Numbered from the stretch's first letter, positions 1-5,968 are shown. The stretch: 5,968 nucleotides of DNA from Bacteroidales bacterium (GCA_031279795.1 JAITHZ010000224.1:1-5968), one strand, 5' to 3'. The notes: a model not told the origin generated them from the letters alone. A program made the numbers and translations.

Positions 1-20
1 AATTTTTAATTCATAATTAC
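1..20. repeat. End of an AT-rich heptamer (TAATTNN) repeat, cut by the window edge
   Basis: The first 20 bases parse as period-7 units: a partial unit (1-6), TAATTCA (7-13) and TAATTAC (14-20). The stretch AATTTTTAATTC at 1-12 recurs exactly at 2629-2640, and the six bases after each copy differ at one position. This copy sits upstream of the likely promoter at 43-50, whereas the second array lies downstream of its promoter. The array probably extends further upstream of the window, so its true length is unknown. Confidence 0.5.
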
Positions 21-42
21 AGTATAACCGATTTTTTTGATG

Positions 43-50
43 TACTTTTG
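43..50 (+). promoter_or_regulatory. Putative Bacteroidota -7 promoter element (TACTTTTG)
   Basis: TACTTTTG matches the Bacteroides -7 consensus TAnnTTTG at every defined position. It lies 55 bases before the aminotransferase start codon, which would give a leader of roughly 50 bases. No convincing TTTG or TTG -33 element is seen at the expected distance upstream (around 19-24), so the call rests on the -7 motif and its position. It would drive the aminotransferase and, by read-through, the esterase. Confidence 0.5.
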
Positions 51-105
51 CATTGTCAAAATCAAAGGGCTTAAGAGTTACAATCACGTTTAACAATATA
101 CTACA

Positions 106-1239
106 ATGTACAAGATTCGCCAAGTAGATTTAACATCCCAGTATCTGGCCATAAAAAGCGAGATAGACAATGCGATACGGAGAGTCATTCAGCATGGAAA
201 ATTTATAAACGGGCCGGAAGTGACAAAATTTGCCGAACATCTGGCAGCATATACAGGCGCCAAACATGTAATTCCGTGCGGCAGTGGCACCGATGCGCTG
301 TTGATAGCATTGACGGCATTGGAACTAAAGGAAGACGACGAGGTGATAGTTCCTGCCTTTACTTACATTGCGCCTGCCGAGATGATTGCTCTTTGCCGTT
401 TGAAGCCCGTGCTTACGGATGTAGACGAAAAAACATTCTCCATTTCTACCGAACAGATTGAACAGGTAATTACCGCCAGAACAAAAGCCATTATTCCGGT
501 ACATCTTTTTGGTCAATGCTGTGATATGGAGGCAATTATGAATATGGCAAAAAAATATGACCTGCATGTGATCGAAGATAATGCACAATCATTAGGTGCG
601 GTATATACGTTTCATGATGGAAAGAAAAAAATGGGCGGAACGATTGGACATATCAACTGTACGTCGTTTTTTCCGGCCAAGAATTTGGGATGCTTTGGCG
701 ATGGAGGCGCAATATTTACAAACAATGACGATTGGGCTAAAACACTCAGAATGATTGCCAACCACGGACAAAAGGAAAAATATGTGCATGATATTATTGG
801 ATGCAATTCGCGTTTAGACACTCTGCAGGCGGCGATACTTGACGTAAAATTGAAGTATCTGGATATTTATGCAGCCGAACGACGAACGGTTGCAAACAGA
901 TATTCTGCTGCTTTTGAGCTGCTTGGCGAATTAGTGACGCCGGTAGAAAGCATGTTCAGCACCCATGTTTACAATCAGTATACGTTAAGAGTAAAAGAAA
1001 ACCGGCGAGACGCCCTGAAACAATATCTTGCAGAACGCGGCATACCGTCGGCAGTTTATTATCCGTTGCCCATGCAGAAACAGCCAGCCTTGAAGGGGCG
1101 CATCCGAACTGCCGGTTCGCTGGAAGTATCGGCGCGGTTGTGCAACGAAGTACTGTCGCTGCCTGTGCATACAGAAATGTCGGTGGACATGCAGAATTAC
1201 ATTATAGAAGAAGTATTGAATTTCTTTCACAAGAATTAA
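106..1239 (+). CDS. DegT/DnrJ/EryC1/StrS family PLP-dependent sugar aminotransferase, WbpE-like
   Basis: This is a cytoplasmic aminotransferase of 377 residues, the usual length for the family. These enzymes transfer an amino group, normally from glutamate, to a keto group on a nucleotide-activated sugar for O-antigen, capsule or glycoprotein glycans. Visible motifs in order are the N-terminal VDLTSQY, NGPEV (35-39), phosphate-binding GSGTDA (59-64), EVIVPAFTY (79-87), VIEDNAQS (155-162, D158 facing the PLP ring nitrogen), and SFFPAKNLGCFGDGG (187-201, K192 as the Schiff-base lysine and S187 as a phosphate ligand). NSRLDTLQAAIL (234-245) and YPLPMQKQPA (319-328) follow. The CTSFFPxKxLGC and NSRLDTLQAAIL blocks resemble the WbpE/WlbC branch, which makes the 3-amino group of UDP-GlcNAc(3NH2)A, but the exact substrate is inferred. 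The start is natural: the family begins almost at once with this motif, and no Shine-Dalgarno sequence is present. The esterase start follows the stop by three bases, indicating co-transcription. Confidence 0.93.
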   Translation: MYKIRQVDLTSQYLAIKSEIDNAIRRVIQHGKFINGPEVTKFAEHLAAYTGAKHVIPCGSGTDALLIALTALELKEDDEVIVPAFTYIAPAEMIALCRLKPVLTDVDEKTFSISTEQIEQVITARTKAIIPVHLFGQCCDMEAIMNMAKKYDLHVIEDNAQSLGAVYTFHDGKKKMGGTIGHINCTSFFPAKNLGCFGDGGAIFTNNDDWAKTLRMIANHGQKEKYVHDIIGCNSRLDTLQAAILDVKLKYLDIYAAERRTVANRYSAAFELLGELVTPVESMFSTHVYNQYTLRVKENRRDALKQYLAERGIPSAVYYPLPMQKQPALKGRIRTAGSLEVSARLCNEVLSLPVHTEMSVDMQNYIIEEVLNFFHKN

Positions 1240-1242
1240 AAC

Positions 1243-2487
1243 ATGAACATACAAAAAAATCTAATTGCACTTGTAATTCTCAATTTTCATTTCTTGAGTC
1301 TTAATTTAAGTGCGCAAACCTATCAATTGGCGGATACCACCCGTTATTCGGAAATTTCAGGCTATGGCTATGACTTCGTTGCTCCGCCTGCTAAAAGCAG
1401 CAAGTCTCCTTTCTTTTTTTCGGTAAAAGTACCCGATGGCAATTATCTTGTTACGGTGAAACTTGGCAATAAAACGAAAGCCGGAATTACAACTGTACGC
1501 GCCGAAAGCCGTCGTTTGTTTATTCAAAACTGCGTCACAAGAAAAGGTGAATTTGTAGAGAAAACATTTGTGGTAAACAAACGTACTCCACGTATTACCG
1601 ACAGTGAAAAAGTAAAAATTAAAGAACGCGAAAAAACATACCTAAATTGGGACGATAAACTCACACTCGAATTTAACGGAGATCTGCCTATGGTCGAAAC
1701 TGTCGGCATAAAAGCGGCGCACGAAGGAACTGTACAGGTTTTTCTTTGCGGAAACAGCACGGTTGTTGACCAAAACGACGAGCCGTGGGCAAGTTGGGGG
1801 CAAATGATTCCAGCTTTCTTCGATACTTCGGTGGCAGTAGTCAATTTAGCCGAAAGCGGCGAAAGCGCTACTTCCTTTATTGCCTCAAACCGCCTGAAAA
1901 AGGCGATTTCGCTTTGCAAAAAAGGCGATTATATATTAGTGGAATTTGGACATAACGACGAAAAAATTACACGCGCAGGCAGTGGCGCTTATTTTTCGTT
2001 TATGACCAATCTGAAAATCTTTGTGGACGAAGCGCGGGCAAAAGGCGCTAACCCCGTACTTGTCACGCCTACCGCCCGCCGTCAGTTTGAAAGCAACGGA
2101 AATCTCAAAGATACCCACGGAGAGTACGACGATGCCGTCCGCTTCCTTGCCGAAAAAGAGAACGTACCGCTTATTGACCTTACTGCGATGACGACAACGA
2201 TGTATGAAGCGCTCGGCACGGAAAAATCAAAAAAACTGTTGGTACATTATCCTGCAAATACGTTTCCCAATCAGTCGAACCCGTTGGCAGACAATACTCA
2301 TTTCAGTACATTTGGCGCATACCAGACGGCTAAATGCGTGGCTGTCGGCTTGCAAAAAGCCGTTCCTGCTTTGGCATTACACTTGACAGACAGTGTCGGC
2401 TTCAACCCCGCCTTCCCCGACGATTTCGATTCATTCAAGTGGAATTTATCGCCCTTTTTTGAAAAAGAAAAACCGGATGGAAAATAA
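1243..2487 (+). CDS. Exported SGNH/GDSL hydrolase, rhamnogalacturonan acetylesterase-like (CE12 type)
   Basis: This 414-residue protein has a signal peptide of about 24 residues (hydrophobic IALVILNFHFLSL, likely cut after LSA before QTYQ), so it acts in the periplasm or outside the cell. Residues about 27-160 form an all-beta N-terminal domain of the kind placed before CE12 catalytic domains. The SGNH catalytic domain then shows block I LCGNSTVVD (168-176, nucleophile S172), block II NLAESGESATSF (201-212, oxyanion G206), block III GHND (236-239, N238) and block V DNTHF (350-354, D350 and H353). The complete set of catalytic residues argues for an active enzyme. CE12 members remove acetyl esters from rhamnogalacturonan or related polysaccharides. 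That substrate is inferred by family, and a bacterial surface glycan is possible given the upstream sugar aminotransferase. Block I has Asn where the classical GDS motif has Asp. The start is supported by the signal peptide and by the three-base gap after the previous stop. Confidence 0.88.
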   Translation: MNIQKNLIALVILNFHFLSLNLSAQTYQLADTTRYSEISGYGYDFVAPPAKSSKSPFFFSVKVPDGNYLVTVKLGNKTKAGITTVRAESRRLFIQNCVTRKGEFVEKTFVVNKRTPRITDSEKVKIKEREKTYLNWDDKLTLEFNGDLPMVETVGIKAAHEGTVQVFLCGNSTVVDQNDEPWASWGQMIPAFFDTSVAVVNLAESGESATSFIASNRLKKAISLCKKGDYILVEFGHNDEKITRAGSGAYFSFMTNLKIFVDEARAKGANPVLVTPTARRQFESNGNLKDTHGEYDDAVRFLAEKENVPLIDLTAMTTTMYEALGTEKSKKLLVHYPANTFPNQSNPLADNTHFSTFGAYQTAKCVAVGLQKAVPALALHLTDSVGFNPAFPDDFDSFKWNLSPFFEKEKPDGK

Positions 2488-2510
2488 AATAATTTGAGAA
2501 GAAAATTATT
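2488..2510 (+). terminator. Possible weak AT-only hairpin after the esterase gene
   Basis: AATAATTT (2488-2495) and AAATTATT (2503-2510) are perfect 8-base inverted repeats around a 7-base loop, starting right after the esterase stop codon. The position suits a transcript end, and a new promoter follows at 2592. However, the stem contains no G-C pair and no T-tract follows directly, so it would be a poor intrinsic terminator. It may be chance in an AT-rich gap. Confidence 0.25.
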
Positions 2511-2567
2511 AACATACAAAAAGAACATTTTTATGCAGAAAATGCGATAGAATATGCAAATTTCGCT

Positions 2568-2599
2568 CTTGCAGAATACTGTTTTTAAGGGTATCTTTG
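2568..2599 (+). promoter_or_regulatory. Putative Bacteroidota promoter (-33 CTTG, -7 TATCTTTG)
   Basis: TATCTTTG at 2592-2599 fits the -7 consensus TAnnTTTG exactly. CTTG at 2568-2571 fits the -33 TTTG element with one mismatch, and the spacer is 20 bases, close to the known spacing. Transcription would start near 2605-2608, giving a leader of about 45 bases made almost wholly of the heptamer array. It would drive the outer-membrane barrel gene and probably the GLPGLI gene downstream. Confidence 0.65.
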
Positions 2600-2613
2600 T
2601 CGTGAATTCATTG

Positions 2614-2648
2614 TAATTCGTAATTCATAATTTTTAATTCGTAATTGC
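2614..2648. repeat. Five-unit TAATTNN heptamer array in the leader of the barrel gene
   Basis: Five consecutive 7-base units are visible: TAATTCG, TAATTCA, TAATTTT, TAATTCG, TAATTGC. Every unit keeps TAATT, and only the last two bases vary. The array lies between the promoter at 2592-2599 and the start codon at 2652, ending three bases before it, so it occupies the ribosome-binding region. A related, truncated array opens the window. Its function is unknown; similar AT-rich short repeats are common between Bacteroidota genes. Confidence 0.75.
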
Positions 2649-2651
2649 AAT

Positions 2652-4184
2652 ATGTATAGGCTATTATTCATATTCATTATGTTTTTATTTAGCGCCTTCT
2701 TCAGCTACGCGCAAACAATTTTTAAAGGGAATGTTAAAAATCTGCATGGAGAGGATCAGGCGCAGATGTTAATTATGCTAAAACAAGAGCCTGACAGCAT
2801 GATGGTTGGTTACGCTTATACGGACGATAACGGACAGTATGAATTGTCCTACTCTGGCGAAAACGACGACTTGCTTGTTTCAGTTTCCGGTCTGGCAATA
2901 GGTACGCAAATGAAAAAGGTAAAAAATAAATCGCAAACGGTCGATTTTATCGTTGAAGAAAAAGAATTTCAACTGAACGAAGTTGTGGTGAAAGCGCCTA
3001 AAATATATTACAGCCACGACACGCTAAATTACCTGGTATCGGCTTTCAGCGATGAAAATGACGTTTCCATTGGCGAAGTTCTGAAAAAAATGCCGGGGAT
3101 TGATGTTGCGGAATCTGGTGAAATCAGCTATCAAGGAAAAAGTATAAATAAATTTTACATTGAGAATTTGGATTTGTTGAACGGACGATATGGTATTGCT
3201 ACTCAAAACATTTCGCCCAAAGACATCTCAACGGTACAGATTCTGGAAAATCATCAACCGATAAAAGCTATTGACAGTTTGCAAATTTCAGACAAAGCCG
3301 CTATTAACCTGAAACTCAAGGAAGGAGCAAAAGGAGTGCTTGCGTTAATGCTCCAGGCAGGCATAGGCGCTGGCGTTGCGCCATTGTTGTGGGATAACGA
3401 ACTGACAGCCATGTATTTTACCCGAAAAAATCAGCATATTGCAGTCGGCAAGACAAACAATACGGGAAATGACTTAACCAACGAACTTCGTTCTTTTAAC
3501 ACTTCGCTTGATTTGACAGCTGAATCATTTACGCATATCGTGATGCCATCTCCGCCTGATATAAACAAAAGTCGTTACTTGTTTAACAATTCCAATGCTG
3601 TTGTAACCAATAATTTGTTTACTGTTGGACAAAATAAGGAATTTAACTTTAATGTCATTTACTACAATGATTACGAAAAACGGGAAAGCGAAGCCCGTTC
3701 GTCCTATTTTCTTACCAGCGACAGTTTGCTGATAGTTGACGAAAATATCCGTTCTTCTCGCAATACCAATCGCCTGGAAACTGAAATTCGATTGAGTGAA
3801 AACAGTGAAACACGCTACCTGAATAATTTTTTCAGGCTGGAAAGTTTGTGGGAAAACGACAATGGCACAATTTGGACAGAACCGACGGTCAATCAGCAGC
3901 TTCGCCAGCCGAGTATAAAAATGGAGTATACTTTTCACTGGATAGCTAAAACAGACAAAGCGGGGTTTGAAATTTTGTCCCAAAACGGATTCAGAAATTT
4001 TACACAAAACCTGACCGTTTCTCCCGGACTATACGCCGACCGACTAAATAATGGTTCTCCGTATTCCAGTGTGCAACAGGACGTTCATGCCAATACATTC
4101 GTTTCGCAAAACCGCTTTGCATGGTTATCGCCATTTTTTATAGGAAAAATAAGCGTTAGTCCGGTATTGGGTTTTGGGTTTTAA
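2652..4184 (+). CDS. N-terminal part of the broken outer-membrane receptor: signal peptide, regulatory domain, plug, first barrel strands
   Basis: This frame encodes 510 residues ending in VLGFGF and a TAA stop. Residues 1-20 are a signal peptide with likely cleavage at SYA before QTIF. Residues about 23-105 form a carboxypeptidase-like regulatory beta-sandwich (TDDNGQYELSY at 57-67). LNEVVVKAP (108-116) is the usual linker with a TonB-box-like segment. A plug-like domain follows to about 225, with DTLNYLVSAF (123-132), LKKMPGIDV (144-152), YQGKSINKFYIENLDLLNGRY (160-180), LENHQPIKAIDSL (198-210) and AAINLKLKEG (216-225). This plug pattern is that of the non-SusC TonB-receptor-like proteins found with GLPGLI genes, as I recall them. 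The rest alternates polar and aromatic/hydrophobic residues as barrel strands do. A barrel ending here would lack about 370 residues and is unlikely to fold. No Shine-Dalgarno sequence precedes the start, and the signal peptide fixes it. Confidence 0.85.
   Translation: MYRLLFIFIMFLFSAFFSYAQTIFKGNVKNLHGEDQAQMLIMLKQEPDSMMVGYAYTDDNGQYELSYSGENDDLLVSVSGLAIGTQMKKVKNKSQTVDFIVEEKEFQLNEVVVKAPKIYYSHDTLNYLVSAFSDENDVSIGEVLKKMPGIDVAESGEISYQGKSINKFYIENLDLLNGRYGIATQNISPKDISTVQILENHQPIKAIDSLQISDKAAINLKLKEGAKGVLALMLQAGIGAGVAPLLWDNELTAMYFTRKNQHIAVGKTNNTGNDLTNELRSFNTSLDLTAESFTHIVMPSPPDINKSRYLFNNSNAVVTNNLFTVGQNKEFNFNVIYYNDYEKRESEARSSYFLTSDSLLIVDENIRSSRNTNRLETEIRLSENSETRYLNNFFRLESLWENDNGTIWTEPTVNQQLRQPSIKMEYTFHWIAKTDKAGFEILSQNGFRNFTQNLTVSPGLYADRLNNGSPYSSVQQDVHANTFVSQNRFAWLSPFFIGKISVSPVLGFGF
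4167..4182 (+). repeat. Tandem 7-bp duplication (TTGGGTT x2) that breaks the receptor gene
   Basis: TTGGGTT at 4167-4173 is repeated exactly at 4174-4180, and two more bases (TT, 4181-4182) continue the period. Seven extra bases shift the frame by +1 and bring a TAA into frame at 4182-4184. Read in the upstream frame, copy one gives Leu-Gly-Phe; read in the downstream frame, copy two gives the same Leu-Gly-Phe followed by Asn-Met-Gln. An ancestral single copy would therefore keep the protein continuous. Slipped-strand replication is the simplest origin. Confidence 0.85.
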
Positions 4185-4185
4185 C

Positions 4186-5310
4186 ATGCAGGTAAACAAT
4201 CTCTATTCAGAACTCTATCCTTGCGATGCGTCAGGAAATACGCCAAACTTTCTGCCAGACAGCCTGAAAAATAATCTAAGTCGCTTTCATTATAAAATGT
4301 ATGCCGGTGCAGATTTCAGTTACAAAACAGGTAAATTCAAAGTGAATGCAACCCTGCCGGTGAATTACAATCATTATCAGTTAAAAAATAAAATTTACAC
4401 AATAAATAACGAATCAGCAAATAAATTATATTTAGAACCATCAATTTATATTCAATATATACTGAATTCGAAAATAGAAATAAATGCAAATACATCTTTC
4501 TATAATGGAATGAACGGGATAAACGAACTGTACAGCGGATTTTTACTGGAAAACTACCGTTATCTGAATCAATACAACAGCCATTTGGCAGATTTTCACG
4601 GCAGTTATCATTCGTTAGATTTTGCTTATAAAAATATTATCAAGCAATTTTTTACAAATGCGACCGTATTTTATAGCATGAATAAAAATAGCATTATTTA
4701 TTCCCAACATTTTGAAAATAACTTGCAGGTCAGTTCATTGGTTTTTCAGCCAACCCAAAGCAGTATTGGCGGAGTAGTCGGCAAGGCAGGCAAAGGATTT
4801 GACTGGATGAGACTGAACATCGATTTCGGCGCTTCGTGGCAGGTGAATGCTTCGCAAGTTGTCCGACAGGATAATCTGGTGAATTACACTACGGATATGT
4901 TGAATCTTTCAGGAAAATTAAACATTGTACCCGTTCATTTTCTTACCGTATCACTTGCTACAGACTGGCAGCAGCGCCATTCGCGGATAAAAAAGCAGGA
5001 AACATTTAAGCCGGTTCATGTATTTACCAATACATTGAATATTGCGTTTAAGCTGTCGGAGCAGCTCTGGCTTGGCGCACGGCTGGAACAATATTACAGT
5101 AATGCATTTCATAGCAATAAATTAGTGTATTTTAGCGATATCCATTTAAATTATCGCTGGAAGCAAATCCATTTTGAACTGGATTGGAACAACATGTTGA
5201 ATGTAAAAAATTACATACGGAGTTCCCATGACGGCATGAACGAATATCAGTCAGTTTACCGGATCCGTCCGGCCAGTATATTGCTGAAAGCAAGGTTTAA
5301 ATTGAAATGA
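4186..5310 (+). CDS. C-terminal part of the broken outer-membrane receptor: remaining beta-barrel strands
   Basis: From the first ATG (4186) this frame encodes 374 residues; the open frame itself runs back to a TTG at 4174 inside the duplication. It has no signal peptide and opens in mid-barrel (MQVNNLYSELYP), so alone it could not reach the outer membrane. The content is a run of amphipathic strands rich in Tyr, Asn and Phe, for example KFKVNATLPVNYNHYQL and LNIVPVHFLTVSLATDW. It ends with RPASILLKARFKLK, a typical closing strand in this receptor class. The ATG lies one base beyond the upstream stop (TAAcATG), so termination-reinitiation is physically possible, but a separate functional protein is improbable. 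Bases about 4380-4490 are notably more AT-rich than the flanks. Confidence 0.8.
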   Translation: MQVNNLYSELYPCDASGNTPNFLPDSLKNNLSRFHYKMYAGADFSYKTGKFKVNATLPVNYNHYQLKNKIYTINNESANKLYLEPSIYIQYILNSKIEINANTSFYNGMNGINELYSGFLLENYRYLNQYNSHLADFHGSYHSLDFAYKNIIKQFFTNATVFYSMNKNSIIYSQHFENNLQVSSLVFQPTQSSIGGVVGKAGKGFDWMRLNIDFGASWQVNASQVVRQDNLVNYTTDMLNLSGKLNIVPVHFLTVSLATDWQQRHSRIKKQETFKPVHVFTNTLNIAFKLSEQLWLGARLEQYYSNAFHSNKLVYFSDIHLNYRWKQIHFELDWNNMLNVKNYIRSSHDGMNEYQSVYRIRPASILLKARFKLK

Positions 5311-5405
5311 AGGTTTATTCTGAGAATTATCGTATGATTACACAAAAATTAACGACTTTAAATAATTCAATTAATATAAAATCAACAAACAAAAAAACAA
5401 AAATT

Positions 5406-5968
5406 ATGAAAAAGATTATTGTTGCTCTTTTTGTTCTTTTTTCTGCTGAATCGCAAGCACAGCATTTTAATTACATTTCCTGTTACGCAGACCTGGGAAA
5501 ATATGATGTTGTAGACTCTGCTTCCTTGAAATATACCTACAAGCTGACGTATGTGAAGGATACGCTCAAGCCGGGCGAAAAATCAACGGATTTGCAGGTA
5601 TTGTTAATCGGAAAAACAGTTTCCAAATATTACAGCCAGTATGCGCTTGATTACAATGCATTTGTAGTTGCTTATCTGAAAAAACATGACGATTACCTGA
5701 ACACGAAACAGGAAGGCGCATGGAGCTACGAAGTATTCAAGAACTATCCGAAAGGAAAAGAAACTGTTACGGATATTGCCTCAATGCTTGGAGGTTTCAG
5801 CGGAATCAGTTACATGTATGAAGAAACATTGCCTGTATTTGACTGGAAAATTTCCGGTGAAAAACAAGTCATTCTGTCATACAATTGCCAGAAAGCAACC
5901 GCGTCGTTCAGAGGACGAACCTTTGTTGCATGGTTCGCAGTCGACATTCCCGTACCAAACGGGCCATG
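5406..5968 (+). CDS. GLPGLI-family secreted protein, N-terminal 187 residues (3' end beyond window)
   Basis: The open frame starts at ATG 5406 after an A-rich leader without a Shine-Dalgarno sequence and runs uninterrupted to the window edge. Residues 1-18 are a signal peptide (KKIIVALFVLFSA, likely cut at SQA before QHFN), so the protein is exported. The family signature is recognisable: SYEVFKNYPKGKETVTD (107-123), YEETLPVFDWKISGEKQVIL (138-157), YNCQKATASFRGRTFVAWF (159-177, one Cys at 161) and DIPVPNGP (180-187). In this Bacteroidota family (Porph_ging, TIGR01200) the next residues are normally a Trp and then the GLPGLI motif; here the sequence stops after GP plus the bases TG, compatible with a Trp codon. 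The molecular function of the family is unknown. The gene lies 95 bases after the barrel gene with no promoter motif between, suggesting co-transcription and perhaps a joint role at the outer membrane. Confidence 0.88.
   Translation, partial: MKKIIVALFVLFSAESQAQHFNYISCYADLGKYDVVDSASLKYTYKLTYVKDTLKPGEKSTDLQVLLIGKTVSKYYSQYALDYNAFVVAYLKKHDDYLNTKQEGAWSYEVFKNYPKGKETVTDIASMLGGFSGISYMYEETLPVFDWKISGEKQVILSYNCQKATASFRGRTFVAWFAVDIPVPNGP

Larger units (their letters stand above)
2652..5310 (+). pseudogene. Frameshifted outer-membrane receptor-like gene (regulatory domain, plug and beta-barrel)
   Basis: Two adjoining reading frames together make one outer-membrane protein. The first frame (to 4184) carries the signal peptide, carboxypeptidase-like regulatory domain, plug and first barrel strands. 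The second (from about 4174) carries the remaining strands and C-terminus. TTGGGTT occurs twice in tandem at 4167-4180. Removing one copy joins the frames as VSPVLGFNMQVNNLYSEL and gives 883 residues, an ordinary length for this class. Both copies encode LGF in their own frame, so the break is a clean duplication rather than two separate genes. No other in-frame stop appears in either half and protein character is good on both sides, so the lesion looks recent, reversible, or an error in the sequence. No SusD-like partner is present, so a classical SusC glycan importer is not supported. Confidence 0.82.

Noticed and set aside
1524..1919. 131-residue open frame on the minus strand
   Set aside because: It is antisense to the esterase, whose catalytic motifs leave no doubt about the coding strand. 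Its Ser/Phe/Thr-rich product looks like a shadow translation.
2614..2648. CRISPR array
   Set aside because: The units are only 7 bases with no spacers, far from the repeat-spacer architecture, and no cas genes are present.
3525..4007. 160-residue open frame on the minus strand
   Set aside because: It is antisense to the receptor gene, has no recognisable domain or promoter, and its composition reflects the complement of barrel codons.
4174..4176. TTG as a genuine start codon for the second barrel half
   Set aside because: It lies within the duplicated 7-mer, has no signal peptide after it and no promoter before it. The frame is the continuation of the upstream gene, so this is only where the open frame begins.
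1243..5310. Polysaccharide utilisation locus with a SusC/SusD pair
   Set aside because: The barrel lacks the usual SusC-type plug pattern as I recall it, no SusD-like lipoprotein follows, and a separate promoter at 2592 splits it from the esterase. One CE12-like enzyme is not enough to call such a locus.
5311..5405. Promoter or terminator between the barrel and the GLPGLI gene
   Set aside because: I found no TAnnTTTG motif and no GC-containing hairpin with a T-tract; the gap is simply AT-rich and ends in an A-rich leader.

Overview
The window reads as an AT-rich chromosomal segment of a Bacteroidota bacterium, probably Bacteroidales. Three things point there: two TAnnTTTG-type -7 promoter motifs (43-50 and 2592-2599), start codons without Shine-Dalgarno sequences in A/T-rich leaders, and protein families typical of that phylum (an outer-membrane barrel with a carboxypeptidase-like regulatory domain, and a GLPGLI-family secreted protein). 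All genes lie on the + strand.

Layout. Bases 1-105 hold the end of an AT-rich heptamer repeat and a likely promoter. Bases 106-1239 encode a cytoplasmic PLP-dependent sugar aminotransferase of the DegT/DnrJ/EryC1/StrS family, strongly WbpE-like. Three bases later, 1243-2487 encodes an exported SGNH/GDSL esterase resembling carbohydrate-esterase family 12 rhamnogalacturonan acetylesterases. These two probably share a transcript. The 164-base gap 2488-2651 holds a weak AT-only hairpin, a second clear promoter, and a TAATTNN heptamer array ending three bases before the next start codon.

Bases 2652-5310 are one outer-membrane receptor-like gene (signal peptide, carboxypeptidase-like regulatory domain, plug, beta-barrel) broken into two reading frames at about 4167-4182. 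The cause is visible: TTGGGTT is tandemly duplicated there. Removing one copy restores one continuous 883-residue protein. After a 95-base gap with no recognisable promoter or terminator comes the start of a GLPGLI-family secreted protein (5406 to the window edge). It is cut just before the GLPGLI-type C-terminal motif is expected.

How the genes work together. The aminotransferase/esterase pair suggests making or trimming of a surface or extracellular glycan, but the exact substrate is not readable from sequence. The barrel and GLPGLI genes form a second probable transcription unit, an outer-membrane protein with a small exported partner of unknown function. The most notable features are the 7-bp duplication, the +1-slippage-like context at the resulting stop codon, and the heptamer array filling the leader of the same gene.
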